Source: a virus
Virus record (IMG/VR): IMGVR_UViG_3300017746_000002
Span: 59,270 to 123,269 of that record
Reading direction: 5' to 3' (one strand)
DNA: 64,000 nt
The position numbers and the translations under genes were made by a program. Below the pieces are notes generated by a model. The model did not search any database and was not told where the DNA came from. It saw only the letters and a program-made list of their open reading frames with translations. Of this stretch, positions 56,821 to 63,819 are shown piece by piece. Within the stretch, counting starts at the first letter, position 1. The number at the start of each line of letters is the position of its first letter.

Positions 56821-57039
56821 TCCACATTATACCACGTGTAGAGTTAACAACAGTATATAAAGGATATAGCTATAATAAGAGTTTAGAGTAGTGGATGGAA
56901 GGGGTGGGGCACTGATCAGCCTGTAAAGGGATCCTCATGGAATAATGGAGACAAACTACTCTCTTCTCTTATGTATAGTTCTTATACTCTCTCTATAGAG
57001 AATGAGCATATTAGTAACCCAAATCTTAAAAATAATATT

Positions 57040-57273
57040 ATGTCACATTTAGAAACTAAGGAACAAGAACTAAAAGAATTAAGAGTACAATTCCCTGATC
57101 TGGGAGAGTCTGGAATAGAGTATTTATACTTCATGCATCACAAAGAAGAGATACAGGCAGAGAATAGAAAGAAGGATAAACTTACTGGTATTGATCGTAA
57201 GTTTAAGGAGGCAGAGTTAGAGGCTGATTACAATGCTATGTCTGACTACTATGAAGCTAATCCAGAGTGGTAA
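57040..57273 (+). CDS. Small hydrophilic early protein
   Basis: A 77-residue protein starting MSHLETKEQELKELRVQFPD, then a short aromatic stretch (GIEYLYFMHHKEEIQ) and an acidic end (YYEANPEW). It is charged, helical and partly coiled-coil-like. The ATG at 57040 is chosen over a longer reading from 56971, because the extra 23 residues show no coding character and the A-rich sequence before 57040 looks like a Bacteroidota start site. The function is unknown. Confidence 0.68.
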   Translation: MSHLETKEQELKELRVQFPDLGESGIEYLYFMHHKEEIQAENRKKDKLTGIDRKFKEAELEADYNAMSDYYEANPEW

Positions 57274-57291
57274 TAACTTATAATTAACTAA

Positions 57292-57432
57292 ATGAAAGAA
57301 ATAGACGAAATGCTCAACAAATGGATACATAGTAGTATCATAAGAGAGAAATTAAGAGAATTAATAGTAAAGTATGCTACAAGCGCCTTTGAAGATGGTC
57401 AAGGAGTGGATGGGTATGGTCGTTATAACTAA
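57292..57432 (+). CDS. Small early protein (46 residues)
   Basis: An ORF reading MKEIDEMLNKWIHSSIIREK and ending GVDGYGRYN, 18 bases after the preceding stop and 10 bases before the next ATG. Charged and helical; the tight packing supports it. The function is unknown. Confidence 0.6.
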   Translation: MKEIDEMLNKWIHSSIIREKLRELIVKYATSAFEDGQGVDGYGRYN

Positions 57433-57442
57433 ACATTAACTC

Positions 57443-57598
57443 ATGACTAAACTAAACAGAAAGCAAAAGAGAAGTATACGTAGACAGGTAGACATTGACC
57501 TTGGTGTTAATGCACCTTCTAGTAGTATACATAAGAATAAGACTAAGTATAACCGTAAGGTTAAACATAAAAATAAAAAAGATGAAGATATTAAATAG
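57443..57598 (+). CDS. Small basic early protein (51 residues)
   Basis: An ORF reading MTKLNRKQKRSIRRQVDIDL, then a stretch rich in Lys, Asn and His, ending KKDEDIK. The strong positive charge suggests binding to nucleic acid or an acidic protein. It overlaps the next ORF by 17 bases, and there are no recognisable domains. Confidence 0.62.
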   Translation: MTKLNRKQKRSIRRQVDIDLGVNAPSSSIHKNKTKYNRKVKHKNKKDEDIK

Positions 57599-57794
57599 TA
57601 GTATGAATATAATAACAATAGTAGCATTAGTATTATTTAGTATAATGCTTATAACTACGTGTTATCGTTCAGTTCCATGTTCAACTACTGAATGTTGTAT
57701 ACCAACAAACGGATGGCACATGGATACTATAACTATGGGTGACACAACAAAAGTTACATTACATTACTATGATGAAATAACTATTAGGCCATGA
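57582..57794 (+). CDS. Small membrane-anchored or exported Cys-rich protein
   Basis: A 70-residue protein. MKILNSSMNIITIVALVLFS opens a single strong hydrophobic segment, followed by a short region with four Cys residues (CYRSVPCSTTECCIP) and a hydrophilic end. The segment LITTC is only partly like a lipobox, because Thr is unusual before the Cys. It may be a membrane or periplasmic phage protein, for example for superinfection exclusion or lysis, but that is a guess. The start could also be Met8 (57603). Confidence 0.62.
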   Translation: MKILNSSMNIITIVALVLFSIMLITTCYRSVPCSTTECCIPTNGWHMDTITMGDTTKVTLHYYDEITIRP

Positions 57795-58027
57795 ATAAAT
57801 ATCAACATGTTATAGACACTCTATTAGATAAAGATAAAATACATACAGTTGGTAGGCCAAAGTCTACATGGTATAATAAGATATACCCAAAACCATGCAT
57901 ATGGGTAGACATGAGTACAATTAAGCAAGCAAAGAAATATAATAAATTAAAGAAAAAAGAAAATGAGAATAGTAATAGAAAGAGTACCAATGTTTGGATT
58001 AACAATCATATGGGACAAAGATCATGA
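57791..58027 (+). CDS. Small basic early protein
   Basis: A 78-residue frame starting MNKYQHVIDTLLDKDKIHTV, overlapping the previous stop as ATGA. The first 55 residues (to LKKKENEN) look like real coding sequence. The last 20 residues overlap the 43-residue membrane ORF in another frame and look less natural. No domain is recognised. Confidence 0.58.
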   Translation: MNKYQHVIDTLLDKDKIHTVGRPKSTWYNKIYPKPCIWVDMSTIKQAKKYNKLKKKENENSNRKSTNVWINNHMGQRS

Positions 58028-58094
58028 AGGTCTCTTAATAGGAATAGCACTACCATTCTACCTAGTTGGTATTATATTTAAGAGTAAAAGATGA
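57963..58094 (+). CDS. Small membrane protein (43 residues)
   Basis: A frame reading MRIVIERVPMFGLTIIWDKD, then a hydrophobic helix (GLLIGIALPFYLVGIIF) and a basic end (KSKR). The TGA overlaps the next ATG as ATGA. A charged start, one membrane helix and a basic tail is the layout of small phage membrane proteins such as holins, antiholins or exclusion proteins. It overlaps the preceding ORF by 65 bases in another frame, which is unusual. Confidence 0.62.
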   Translation: MRIVIERVPMFGLTIIWDKDHEGLLIGIALPFYLVGIIFKSKR

Positions 58095-58669
58095 AAAGGA
58101 ATGAACATTATTGGAAAGAAGTAAAGAGTAGAGCTGATAATCTATCACAAACTACTACTATTATTACAGGTAAGTCACAGTTTAGAGGTAACACTGTAAA
58201 CATGTGGACATGTAATAAAAACAATGAGATAGTTGTATCTAATAGTTATTATACAGGACATGTAATGCAAACCTATTTAATAAATGATGATATAACTAGA
58301 ATTGAATACTCAAACAATACACCTGCACCTAAGTGGATGAATAAGATGTTCACTAATAATAAAGCAATTCGTATTCAAATGAAAGATATGCATTTACTTT
58401 TTTCAGAATGGCATTATTTATTAGGTTGTACAACTGAAAAGAAAGGGCTTATGTTTATGGGTAACATTGATAGCATAAGTACTATGAAAGAATTAAAGCG
58501 TATACTTAGTAGTGTTAGAAACATTATTAAAAGATATGCTTATGAAGATGTAGCTGAGTTAGCTGCACCTGAAATAGTAGAAGGTGAGTTACATTATGGT
58601 GACACACTTATAATTAACTATGATAAGTTATTACAGTTTGACAGAAGAATGAGTGATCGTTCTGAGTGA
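58091..58669 (+). CDS. Early protein of unknown function
   Basis: A 192-residue protein starting MKRNEHYWKEVKSRADNLSQ. The first half is beta-rich (NEIVVSNSYYTGHVMQTYLI) and the second is mostly helical (ISTMKELKRILSSVRNIIKR), with an acidic end. I do not recognise a domain. It is the last gene before a strong terminator and overlaps the small membrane ORF as ATGA. Confidence 0.78.
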   Translation: MKRNEHYWKEVKSRADNLSQTTTIITGKSQFRGNTVNMWTCNKNNEIVVSNSYYTGHVMQTYLINDDITRIEYSNNTPAPKWMNKMFTNNKAIRIQMKDMHLLFSEWHYLLGCTTEKKGLMFMGNIDSISTMKELKRILSSVRNIIKRYAYEDVAELAAPEIVEGELHYGDTLIINYDKLLQFDRRMSDRSE

Positions 58670-58678
58670 GTGGATGAG

Positions 58679-58711
58679 GGAGAGGACTACGGTTCTCTCC
58701 TTTATTCTTTT
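58679..58711 (+). terminator. Terminator with UACG tetraloop
   Basis: A 9-bp stem GGAGAGGAC / GTTCTCTCC (one G-U pair) is closed by TACG, i.e. a cUACGg loop, which is known to be very stable. TTTATTCTTTTT follows. It ends the cluster that starts after the gene-free region. Confidence 0.85.
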
Positions 58712-58731
58712 TATAAATTAAAACAAGTATT

Positions 58732-59061
58732 ATGACAAAAGATTTTGAACTGTTGGATGACCATAAGGTACCTCCAACCATTAAACCTATGATTAAACTA
58801 CATGATATGTTAGTCAGAGGATGGAGACAAAGTAAAGAAGTAAGACTACCTAAACTTATATCTAAGATGGAGAAAGGTATAAGTGAACAAGTTGAAGAGA
58901 TGGTTAAGTTAGAAGATCAAACACAATTTGTTAGTATAAGGTTAGTAGAAACACTGAATGGTATTAGAAAGATAATAGATGAACCATGTGATGATTTAAG
59001 AGAGTCATTAATTCACCTATTAGATAAGAGTTGTAATAAAATAGAAAAAAGATATAAGTAA
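58732..59061 (+). CDS. Helical early protein
   Basis: A 109-residue protein starting MTKDFELLDDHKVPPTIKPM. It is almost entirely helical and charged, with a coiled-coil-like middle (MEKGISEQVEEMVKLEDQ). An A-rich leader precedes the ATG. Its stop overlaps the next start as TAATG. The function is unknown. Confidence 0.76.
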   Translation: MTKDFELLDDHKVPPTIKPMIKLHDMLVRGWRQSKEVRLPKLISKMEKGISEQVEEMVKLEDQTQFVSIRLVETLNGIRKIIDEPCDDLRESLIHLLDKSCNKIEKRYK

Positions 59062-59543
59062 TGGCAATAGAACTATCAGATAATATATTATTAAATATAA
59101 TGCGTAACTATATCAAGGAGAATATAAACAAAGAGTATGTAATTGATTTAATCACTAGTAAATTAAGTGATGCAGACAAAGGTATACTGTTAGAGTTATT
59201 ATTAACTGAAGAAGAGCATGAACCTTTTGATATTAATGATATAGTATGGATTAAGATGGATAAGTATGGTGACTATGGTGAGATACAATCATTGAGAGAC
59301 ATTAATTTAATCCAAGATAACTATATGTTAGCTAAGGTAACAGGATCTGATAACTATGGTACTGATTTTGATAAATGGCATTACAAGTTTAAGGTTGAAT
59401 GTATTATACTTAAGGATAAAGATAATTGGGAAATATCTGAACAAACAGTTGATAGAAAAGATGTTAAACATATCGTTGGATCTAATATGAACCAGCAAAT
59501 AGTACAAGCATACAAGGATAAATATGCAGAGATAGCTATATAA
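59061..59543 (+). CDS. Early protein with helical N-terminus and beta domain
   Basis: A 160-residue protein starting MAIELSDNILLNIMRNYIKE. The first 50 residues are helical. Then comes a beta-rich domain (FDINDIVWIKMDKYGDYGEI; HYKFKVECIILKDKDNWEIS) that could be a small SH3- or OB-like barrel. No active site is visible. It is translated together with the preceding gene through a TAATG overlap. The function is unknown. Confidence 0.76.
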   Translation: MAIELSDNILLNIMRNYIKENINKEYVIDLITSKLSDADKGILLELLLTEEEHEPFDINDIVWIKMDKYGDYGEIQSLRDINLIQDNYMLAKVTGSDNYGTDFDKWHYKFKVECIILKDKDNWEISEQTVDRKDVKHIVGSNMNQQIVQAYKDKYAEIAI

Positions 59544-59611
59544 CTCCTATTTATCTTGACTCAGTACTAATATAATTCTATAATTACTACTGCTGTAATA
59601 GTTGAAACATA

Positions 59612-59619
59612 TATATTTG
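59612..59619 (+). promoter_or_regulatory. Bacteroidota-type -7 promoter element (TATATTTG)
   Basis: TATATTTG matches TAnnTTTG, 23 bases before the ATG at 59643, in a 99-base gap between genes. No clear -33 TTG is present at the usual spacing. It would drive the 85-residue gene. Confidence 0.45.
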
Positions 59620-59642
59620 TACCTTTAATAAGGAACAAGACT

Positions 59643-59900
59643 ATGTTATATCAACTAAGAAGCGGAAGAACTATAGAAATATCTATTGAACAATATCTTG
59701 ACATGACTGATCTAGAACTTGAAGAGTTAGAAGGACTTGGTAGCATGAATACTATGGAGATTAATAATCCATGGTATAACTCATACCAAAAGAAAACAAG
59801 AGAAAGATCAGAAGACTTAACAGATGAGAAAGAGTTAGGTAAGATACATGAGAAGGTAAGAAGGGATGATACATATTTTCATAACAAAGATGATGAGTAG
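59643..59900 (+). CDS. Small acidic early protein
   Basis: An 85-residue protein starting MLYQLRSGRTIEISIEQYLD, then an acidic helix (MTDLELEELEGLGSMNTMEI) and a charged C-terminus (YFHNKDDE). It stands alone between a promoter element and a strong terminator, so it is probably expressed by itself. I recall similar small proteins in Bacteroidota phages, without known function. Confidence 0.76.
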   Translation: MLYQLRSGRTIEISIEQYLDMTDLELEELEGLGSMNTMEINNPWYNSYQKKTRERSEDLTDEKELGKIHEKVRRDDTYFHNKDDE

Positions 59901-59925
59901 GTAAACTATTCATCAGTATACACAT

Positions 59926-59980
59926 AAGGACGTATTATAGTAGTGATCACTATCACGCATCTATAGTATGTCCTTTTTTT
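59926..59980 (+). terminator. Long stem terminator with nested palindrome
   Basis: AAGGACGTATTATAG (59926-59940) pairs with CTATAGTATGTCCTT (59961-59975) over 15 bp with two G-U pairs. A run of T residues follows directly. The loop holds a perfect 12-base palindrome TAGTGATCACTA (59941-59952), so two alternative folds are possible. Confidence 0.85.
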
Positions 59981-60025
59981 TATTCAAATTCAATTCAAAT
60001 TAATTAACCGCTTAAAACTAAAACA

Positions 60026-60703
60026 ATGGCAAAAGCAAATGACCAGGTAGAGATTGTACCTAATGAGCATGGAGCAAAAATCCGTGTATCAGCAAACAAT
60101 CCAGAGTATGCACATGTACTATTAGTACAAAACAAAACATGGATAGCACCATCAGGGTGGGTACGTCAAAGACGTATGAGCACACTGTTAAATGGTAAAA
60201 CAGAAGTAATCAAAGAATTAGGATTAGGTAAGAAGAAGTATTTACCTGGACAAATAGTTATTAAAGAGCAACTTGAGCCATTTCAGTCTAATGATCCAGA
60301 TAGAGATATAAAATATGCAGGTGATACAGGAGTTATATGTTGTAAGGAAGGTGAGATTATATATAGAAAATGTTTCTATGACTCAAGTGGTCTTGACACA
60401 GATGTATTAATAGCACACACTAATGGTGACGCTATTAGAGAAGCTAACGCTGCAAAAGCTGAAGGCACTGATGAAGTATCTGTAGATGACAATACATCAA
60501 TGGTAAGTGGTGAGGAATTCTTCACTAAAGGTAATGATGATGAGGAGAAAGAAGAAGTAGATCCTAATCAAATCAACCTTATGGATGCTATTGATGAAAT
60601 TACTAATGAAGTTGAAGGAGAAACAGAAGAAATAACTGTTGAAGACTCAAATGAAGAAGTAGAAGAGGAAGTAGAAGAAGAAGTACATACATTTGATATA
60701 TAA
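60026..60703 (+). CDS. Putative single-stranded DNA-binding protein
   Basis: A 225-residue protein. The first 135 residues are beta-rich (AKIRVSANNPEYAHVLLVQN; KYLPGQIVIKEQLEPF; KYAGDTGVICCKEGEIIYRK), which suggests an OB-fold core. The C-terminal 70 residues are very acidic and repetitive (EDSNEEVEEEVEEEVHTFDI). An OB core followed by an acidic tail ending in Phe and Ile is the layout of SSB proteins, where the tail recruits partners. The gene is isolated between two strong terminators with a long A-rich leader, consistent with high expression. The SSB call is an inference from this layout. Confidence 0.78.
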   Translation: MAKANDQVEIVPNEHGAKIRVSANNPEYAHVLLVQNKTWIAPSGWVRQRRMSTLLNGKTEVIKELGLGKKKYLPGQIVIKEQLEPFQSNDPDRDIKYAGDTGVICCKEGEIIYRKCFYDSSGLDTDVLIAHTNGDAIREANAAKAEGTDEVSVDDNTSMVSGEEFFTKGNDDEEKEEVDPNQINLMDAIDEITNEVEGETEEITVEDSNEEVEEEVEEEVHTFDI

Positions 60704-60720
60704 TCAGATGTAAATAGATT

Positions 60721-60762
60721 GAGAGTAGTTAGTTGTCATAACCTAGCTACTCTCTTTCTTTT
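60721..60762 (+). terminator. Terminator after the putative SSB gene
   Basis: GAGAGTAGTTAG (60721-60732) pairs with CTAGCTACTCTC (60743-60754) over 12 bp with one G-U pair. A 10-base loop separates the arms, and TTTCTTTT follows. It isolates the putative SSB gene from the next cluster. Confidence 0.85.
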
Positions 60763-60799
60763 ATATAAATAAATTAATAACTCACTTAGAAAATAAATT

Positions 60800-61288
60800 A
60801 TGCTTAATAAGGAACAAATCCAAAAAATAGAAAGAGAAAGAAGACTCAACAAACTAGAATACCTTGGTATACTGAATGATTACCAAACAATTAGAAAAGG
60901 TTTAGTACAAACTGTAGTATACAGTGAACTAAGTCAACATCAACACTTCTTATTTAAGAGAGTGTTACATGGTTTAAATGTATATAAACCAGAAGAGTTA
61001 GAAAAAATGCACTGGGATAAGAAAAGAAGAGTGAAGAAAGTATGGAGACGTGCACAAAATGTTATAAACAGTTGGAAACAAATGGTATGTAATAAAAGGT
61101 CTAATGAAATATTTAGTATCTTTAAACACAGTGAATTAGCTAAACATATAGTTAATACACCTGTTAATGAAACTGATCATAAATTTATTAATGATATGAA
61201 GCTTAAAACATTAGGTATAACATATGAAGATCTTATAATTAAATTTATAAGTGAAGGGTTATTACCTCGTAACTATTACAGCTTGTGA
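60800..61288 (+). CDS. Basic helical early protein
   Basis: A 162-residue, Lys/Arg-rich, all-helical protein starting MLNKEQIQKIERERRLNKLE. The central part includes a strongly basic stretch (MHWDKKRRVKKVWRRAQNVI) that could contact nucleic acid. No domain is recognised. It is first in the HNH-helicase cluster and overlaps the HNH gene by four bases (GTGA). Confidence 0.78.
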   Translation: MLNKEQIQKIERERRLNKLEYLGILNDYQTIRKGLVQTVVYSELSQHQHFLFKRVLHGLNVYKPEELEKMHWDKKRRVKKVWRRAQNVINSWKQMVCNKRSNEIFSIFKHSELAKHIVNTPVNETDHKFINDMKLKTLGITYEDLIIKFISEGLLPRNYYSL

Positions 61289-61701
61289 AAGCTAAACGCA
61301 AACTGTGTGTTGGCTGTGGAAAAGAGCAATTCATCTGGAAGTCTGAAGGTAGGTATAAATACTGTAAGAACTGTTGGCTAACTAAGGTCCCAACTAAATC
61401 ACTCAGTAGATCACCAATTAAACCATCTAAAAAACCAATTAGACATAAGTCTTCTAAGATGAATGCTCTTGACACAGTTTATTCTAAGTTAAGAAAGCAT
61501 TACTTACAACAGTATCCATTGTGTTGTGCATCATTGCCGGGCTGCACTAAACACTCTACTGATATACATCATAAAAAAGGTAGAGGTAAGTATCACAATG
61601 ATCCAACAACATGGTTATCTGTATGTAGAACATGTCATGATTGGATAGAGACACACCCAATTGAGGCACAAGAACTAGGATTTTCAATTAAAAGAAATTA
61701 G
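61285..61701 (+). CDS. HNH endonuclease-like protein
   Basis: A 138-residue protein. Residues 8-30 form a CxxC...CxxC zinc knuckle (LCVGCGKEQF; YCKNC). The C-terminal half has the HNH pattern: CCASLPGCTKH, then TDIHHKKGRGKYHNDPTTWL, then VCRTCHDWIETHP. This matches small HNH nucleases or NinG-like recombination proteins, which cut branched or double-stranded DNA with one metal ion. The start is a GTG overlapping the previous stop. A position next to the helicase suggests DNA replication or recombination. Confidence 0.85.
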   Translation: MKAKRKLCVGCGKEQFIWKSEGRYKYCKNCWLTKVPTKSLSRSPIKPSKKPIRHKSSKMNALDTVYSKLRKHYLQQYPLCCASLPGCTKHSTDIHHKKGRGKYHNDPTTWLSVCRTCHDWIETHPIEAQELGFSIKRN

Positions 61702-61702
61702 A

Positions 61703-61897
61703 ATGGAAAAAGCATTAGAGATTTGTAGAAATCTTAAACATACTATTGATAAAATGAATCACCAAAATCAAACATTAGGTAATTCTACATTGCATGACAA
61801 TAACATATTCAATAGTTACAAAGCAAGTAAGAGTATACTTGAAAGACAGTTAAAAGAATTATTAAAGAAACATAATATAAAAAAGAATCAATTATAA
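61703..61897 (+). CDS. Small helical early protein
   Basis: A 64-residue, mostly helical protein starting MEKALEICRNLKHTIDKMNH and ending in a basic stretch (LLKKHNIKKNQL). It lies two bases after the HNH gene and overlaps the next as TAATG. Function is unknown; it is translated with the replication-type genes. Confidence 0.7.
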   Translation: MEKALEICRNLKHTIDKMNHQNQTLGNSTLHDNNIFNSYKASKSILERQLKELLKKHNIKKNQL

Positions 61898-62193
61898 TGG
61901 AAATACCAAAAGATATGTTAAAGAAATTAAAACTACGTGATGAACCTAAGTTAGATAATGCAGCACAGGCTCATGTAGATCAGATAGAGTACAAAGAAGT
62001 ACTTAACAAAGAGATAGCTGAAGCTAGAGAGTACACTAATGTAGATAAGTATACTAGTGTAGATGCACATCAACTAGTGAAAATGGATAAGCAGCATATC
62101 ATTGAAGTATTAGTACATGCTATGGGAACTATAAGATTCTTAAGAGATTGGGACGCTGATACTTTAGGTCCGGATGGAAAAGTAAGCTTATGA
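61897..62193 (+). CDS. Early protein before the helicase
   Basis: A 98-residue charged helical protein starting MEIPKDMLKKLKLRDEPKLD. The C-terminal part is more conserved-looking (QHIIEVLVHAMGTIRFLRDW). It overlaps the previous gene as TAATG and the helicase by four bases (ATGA). Function is unknown; the tight coupling suggests it works with the helicase. Confidence 0.75.
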   Translation: MEIPKDMLKKLKLRDEPKLDNAAQAHVDQIEYKEVLNKEIAEAREYTNVDKYTSVDAHQLVKMDKQHIIEVLVHAMGTIRFLRDWDADTLGPDGKVSL

Positions 62194-63290
62194 GCAGAGA
62201 TGATGTACAACAAGAAGCATTAGACATTGCTACTAGCAACAGGAGATGTGGTCTAGGTATATCTATGGGTGTGGGCAAGACAAGAATAGGATTAAAACAT
62301 ATGGTACATAACTATAATCCTATGGTTCAATATCTTGTGGTAGCACCTAAGAAATCTATATTTAAATCATGGGATGATGAGATGGTTAAGTCTCAGATGG
62401 AAGGTATGGGTAAACATATTACTTATACTACCTACCTCAGCATTAATAAGCATAACCCAAATGACTATGATGTAGTATACTTAGACGAGTGTCATAGTTT
62501 ACTAGACAATCATGAGAATTTTTTAGGCTCTTACACGGGGAAGATACTGGGACTAACTGGTACACCTCCTCAAAGAAAGGGCACTGAGAAATATAGAATG
62601 GTACAGAAGTATTGTCCTATGAAGTATGAGTTTAGTGTTGACCAAGCATCTGATACTAAGATACTTAACCAATATAAAATTATCATACATCACCTGCGCC
62701 TATCAGGCGTGAAGTCTTTAGAAAAGAATAACAAGAAGACAGGTGGTAAATGGTATACATCTGAGATAGATGATTATAATTATAGTACCAATAGATTAGA
62801 AGAAGCAGATACTATGCAGAAGAAGAAGTTCTTTGGTATACTGCGTATGAAATCTATGATGAGCTATTCTACTAAAGAGAACTATGCTAAAGGTATGTTA
62901 AAACATATGGGTCAGAAATGTATTGTGTTTGCTAACACTCAGAAGCAAGCTGATCTAATGTGTAAGCATAGTTACCATTCAAAGAATAAGAACTCAGATG
63001 AGAATCTTGAGTTGTTCAGTGATGGTAGGATTGACCAGCTATCATGTGTATTACAATTAAGTGAGGGTGTAAGTATACCCAATCTTAAGCAAGGTATTAT
63101 AATGCATGCATATGGTAATGAAAGAAAGACAGCACAACGTATAGGTAGACTACTACGTCTTAATCCAACTGAAACAGCAACATGTCATGTGTTATGTTAC
63201 AAGGATACTGTAGATGAGAAGTGGGTAACCAATGCATTGTCTGGCTTTGATCAGAGTAAAATAGAATTTTATAACCCTTTAAATAATTAA
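62190..63290 (+). CDS. Superfamily 2 helicase
   Basis: A 366-residue protein with the SF2 motifs in order: I GISMGVGKT (near residue 24), Ia VVAPKKS, II YLDECH (near 100), III LTGTPP (near 125), IV IVFANTQKQAD (near 245), V QLSEGVSIPNLKQG and VI QRIGRLLR (near 325). This is the UvsW/DEAD-like two-domain core without large extra domains, shorter than most phage SF2 helicases. It unwinds DNA or branched structures during replication or recombination. It is preceded by HNH and small genes in one cluster. Confidence 0.92.
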   Translation: MSRDDVQQEALDIATSNRRCGLGISMGVGKTRIGLKHMVHNYNPMVQYLVVAPKKSIFKSWDDEMVKSQMEGMGKHITYTTYLSINKHNPNDYDVVYLDECHSLLDNHENFLGSYTGKILGLTGTPPQRKGTEKYRMVQKYCPMKYEFSVDQASDTKILNQYKIIIHHLRLSGVKSLEKNNKKTGGKWYTSEIDDYNYSTNRLEEADTMQKKKFFGILRMKSMMSYSTKENYAKGMLKHMGQKCIVFANTQKQADLMCKHSYHSKNKNSDENLELFSDGRIDQLSCVLQLSEGVSIPNLKQGIIMHAYGNERKTAQRIGRLLRLNPTETATCHVLCYKDTVDEKWVTNALSGFDQSKIEFYNPLNN

Positions 63291-63292
63291 TA

Positions 63293-63406
63293 ATGGAATC
63301 ATTATATATAATAGCAGGTGTAGTAATATATATGCTTGGAATAATAACAGGAATTTACTGGTCTTCTCAGATAGAGAAAGATATAGATAAAAGAATTAAA
63401 AAATGA
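63293..63406 (+). CDS. Small membrane protein (37 residues)
   Basis: An ORF reading MESLYIIAGVVIYMLGIITG and ending in a charged stretch (EKDIDKRIKK). It has a single membrane helix. The TGA overlaps the next ATG as ATGA, and the gene lies two bases after the helicase stop. A membrane-associated role is inferred only. Confidence 0.65.
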   Translation: MESLYIIAGVVIYMLGIITGIYWSSQIEKDIDKRIKK

Positions 63407-63636
63407 TAATAGAGATTATAGTTACATTAGGAATGGGTATCTTTGCAGGTACTACATTCTTAATGTCACATAAACATTCAAAAACAAAATACAGTTATGG
63501 GAAAAATGAAAGAGTTATATATGAAAATGTTAGAAGAACAAATGCATCAAACATTACAAGAACACATACCTACAGAACCATCCCCAACAGATATATTATG
63601 TCCAAATTGCATGAAGACAAGACTTACTTATCATAG
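63403..63636 (+). CDS. Small membrane protein, C-terminus overlaps zinc-ribbon gene
   Basis: A 77-residue frame starting MIIEIIVTLGMGIFAGTTFL, a membrane helix followed by a His/Lys-rich stretch. The last 46 residues overlap the zinc-ribbon gene in another frame and look like an out-of-frame reading. The N-terminal part is probably genuine. Either the two genes truly overlap by 140 bases, or a frameshift joins the membrane helix to the zinc-ribbon part. Confidence 0.55.
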   Translation: MIIEIIVTLGMGIFAGTTFLMSHKHSKTKYSYGKNERVIYENVRRTNASNITRTHTYRTIPNRYIMSKLHEDKTYLS

Positions 63637-63715
63637 CACATCAGACATTAAATGTGATAAAGGTTGTGGTCAAGAGTTTGTTCTTGTGGATGCTAAAACA
63701 GTAAGATACAAATGA
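63497..63715 (+). CDS. Small zinc-ribbon protein
   Basis: A 72-residue protein starting MGKMKELYMKMLEEQMHQTL. PTDILCPNCMKTRLTYHSTS and IKCDKGCGQEFVLVDAK supply two Cys pairs (CxxC and CxxxC) for zinc. The first part is a helix. It overlaps the membrane ORF before it by 140 bases and the next ORF by 4. Zinc-ribbon proteins of this size often act as transcription or replication adaptors; no target can be named. Confidence 0.7.
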   Translation: MGKMKELYMKMLEEQMHQTLQEHIPTEPSPTDILCPNCMKTRLTYHSTSDIKCDKGCGQEFVLVDAKTVRYK

Positions 63716-63819
63716 TGGTAGAAACTATAGCATCATACTTTGGTATTGCTTTTGTATCTATTATATTTATGTGTATGTGCCATTGTATATACACAATAAT
63801 TAGAGATAATAGGTCATGA
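63712..63819 (+). CDS. Small membrane protein (35 residues)
   Basis: An ORF reading MMVETIASYFGIAFVSIIFM, then a Cys/His-containing short tail (CMCHCIYT). It has one membrane helix. It overlaps both neighbours by four bases (ATGA on each side), which supports translation. The function is unknown. Confidence 0.58.
   Translation: MMVETIASYFGIAFVSIIFMCMCHCIYTIIRDNRS

Larger units (their letters stand above)
56618..57039. other. Gene-free region with hairpins and DnaA-box-like sites; origin candidate
   Basis: No convincing gene lies in these 422 bases. A hairpin GAGAGAA/TTCTCTC follows the early gene. A second, AGTGGGT/ACCCACT (56794-56816), has a T tail. Sequences close to the DnaA box TTATCCACA lie at 56656-56664 (8 of 9, reverse), 56776-56784 (7 of 9, reverse) and 56818-56826 (8 of 9, forward). 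An AT-rich stretch follows (56848-56880). AGAGTAGT (56885-56892) can pair with ACTACTCT (56955-56962) around a G-rich loop, and there is a 12-base palindrome TCTCTATAGAGA. Together this resembles an origin, a structured RNA or a control region. Possible coding at 56971-57039 was judged less likely than the ATG at 57040. Confidence 0.45.

Noticed and set aside
56971-57039. N-terminal extension of the 77-residue early protein
   Set aside because: The 23 extra residues (MYSSYTLSIENEHISNPNLK...) overlap a 12-base palindrome and lack the A-rich leader found before the ATG at 57040.
61245-61475. Minus-strand frame of 76 residues
   Set aside because: It is antisense to the HNH-like gene, which has clear zinc and HNH motifs.
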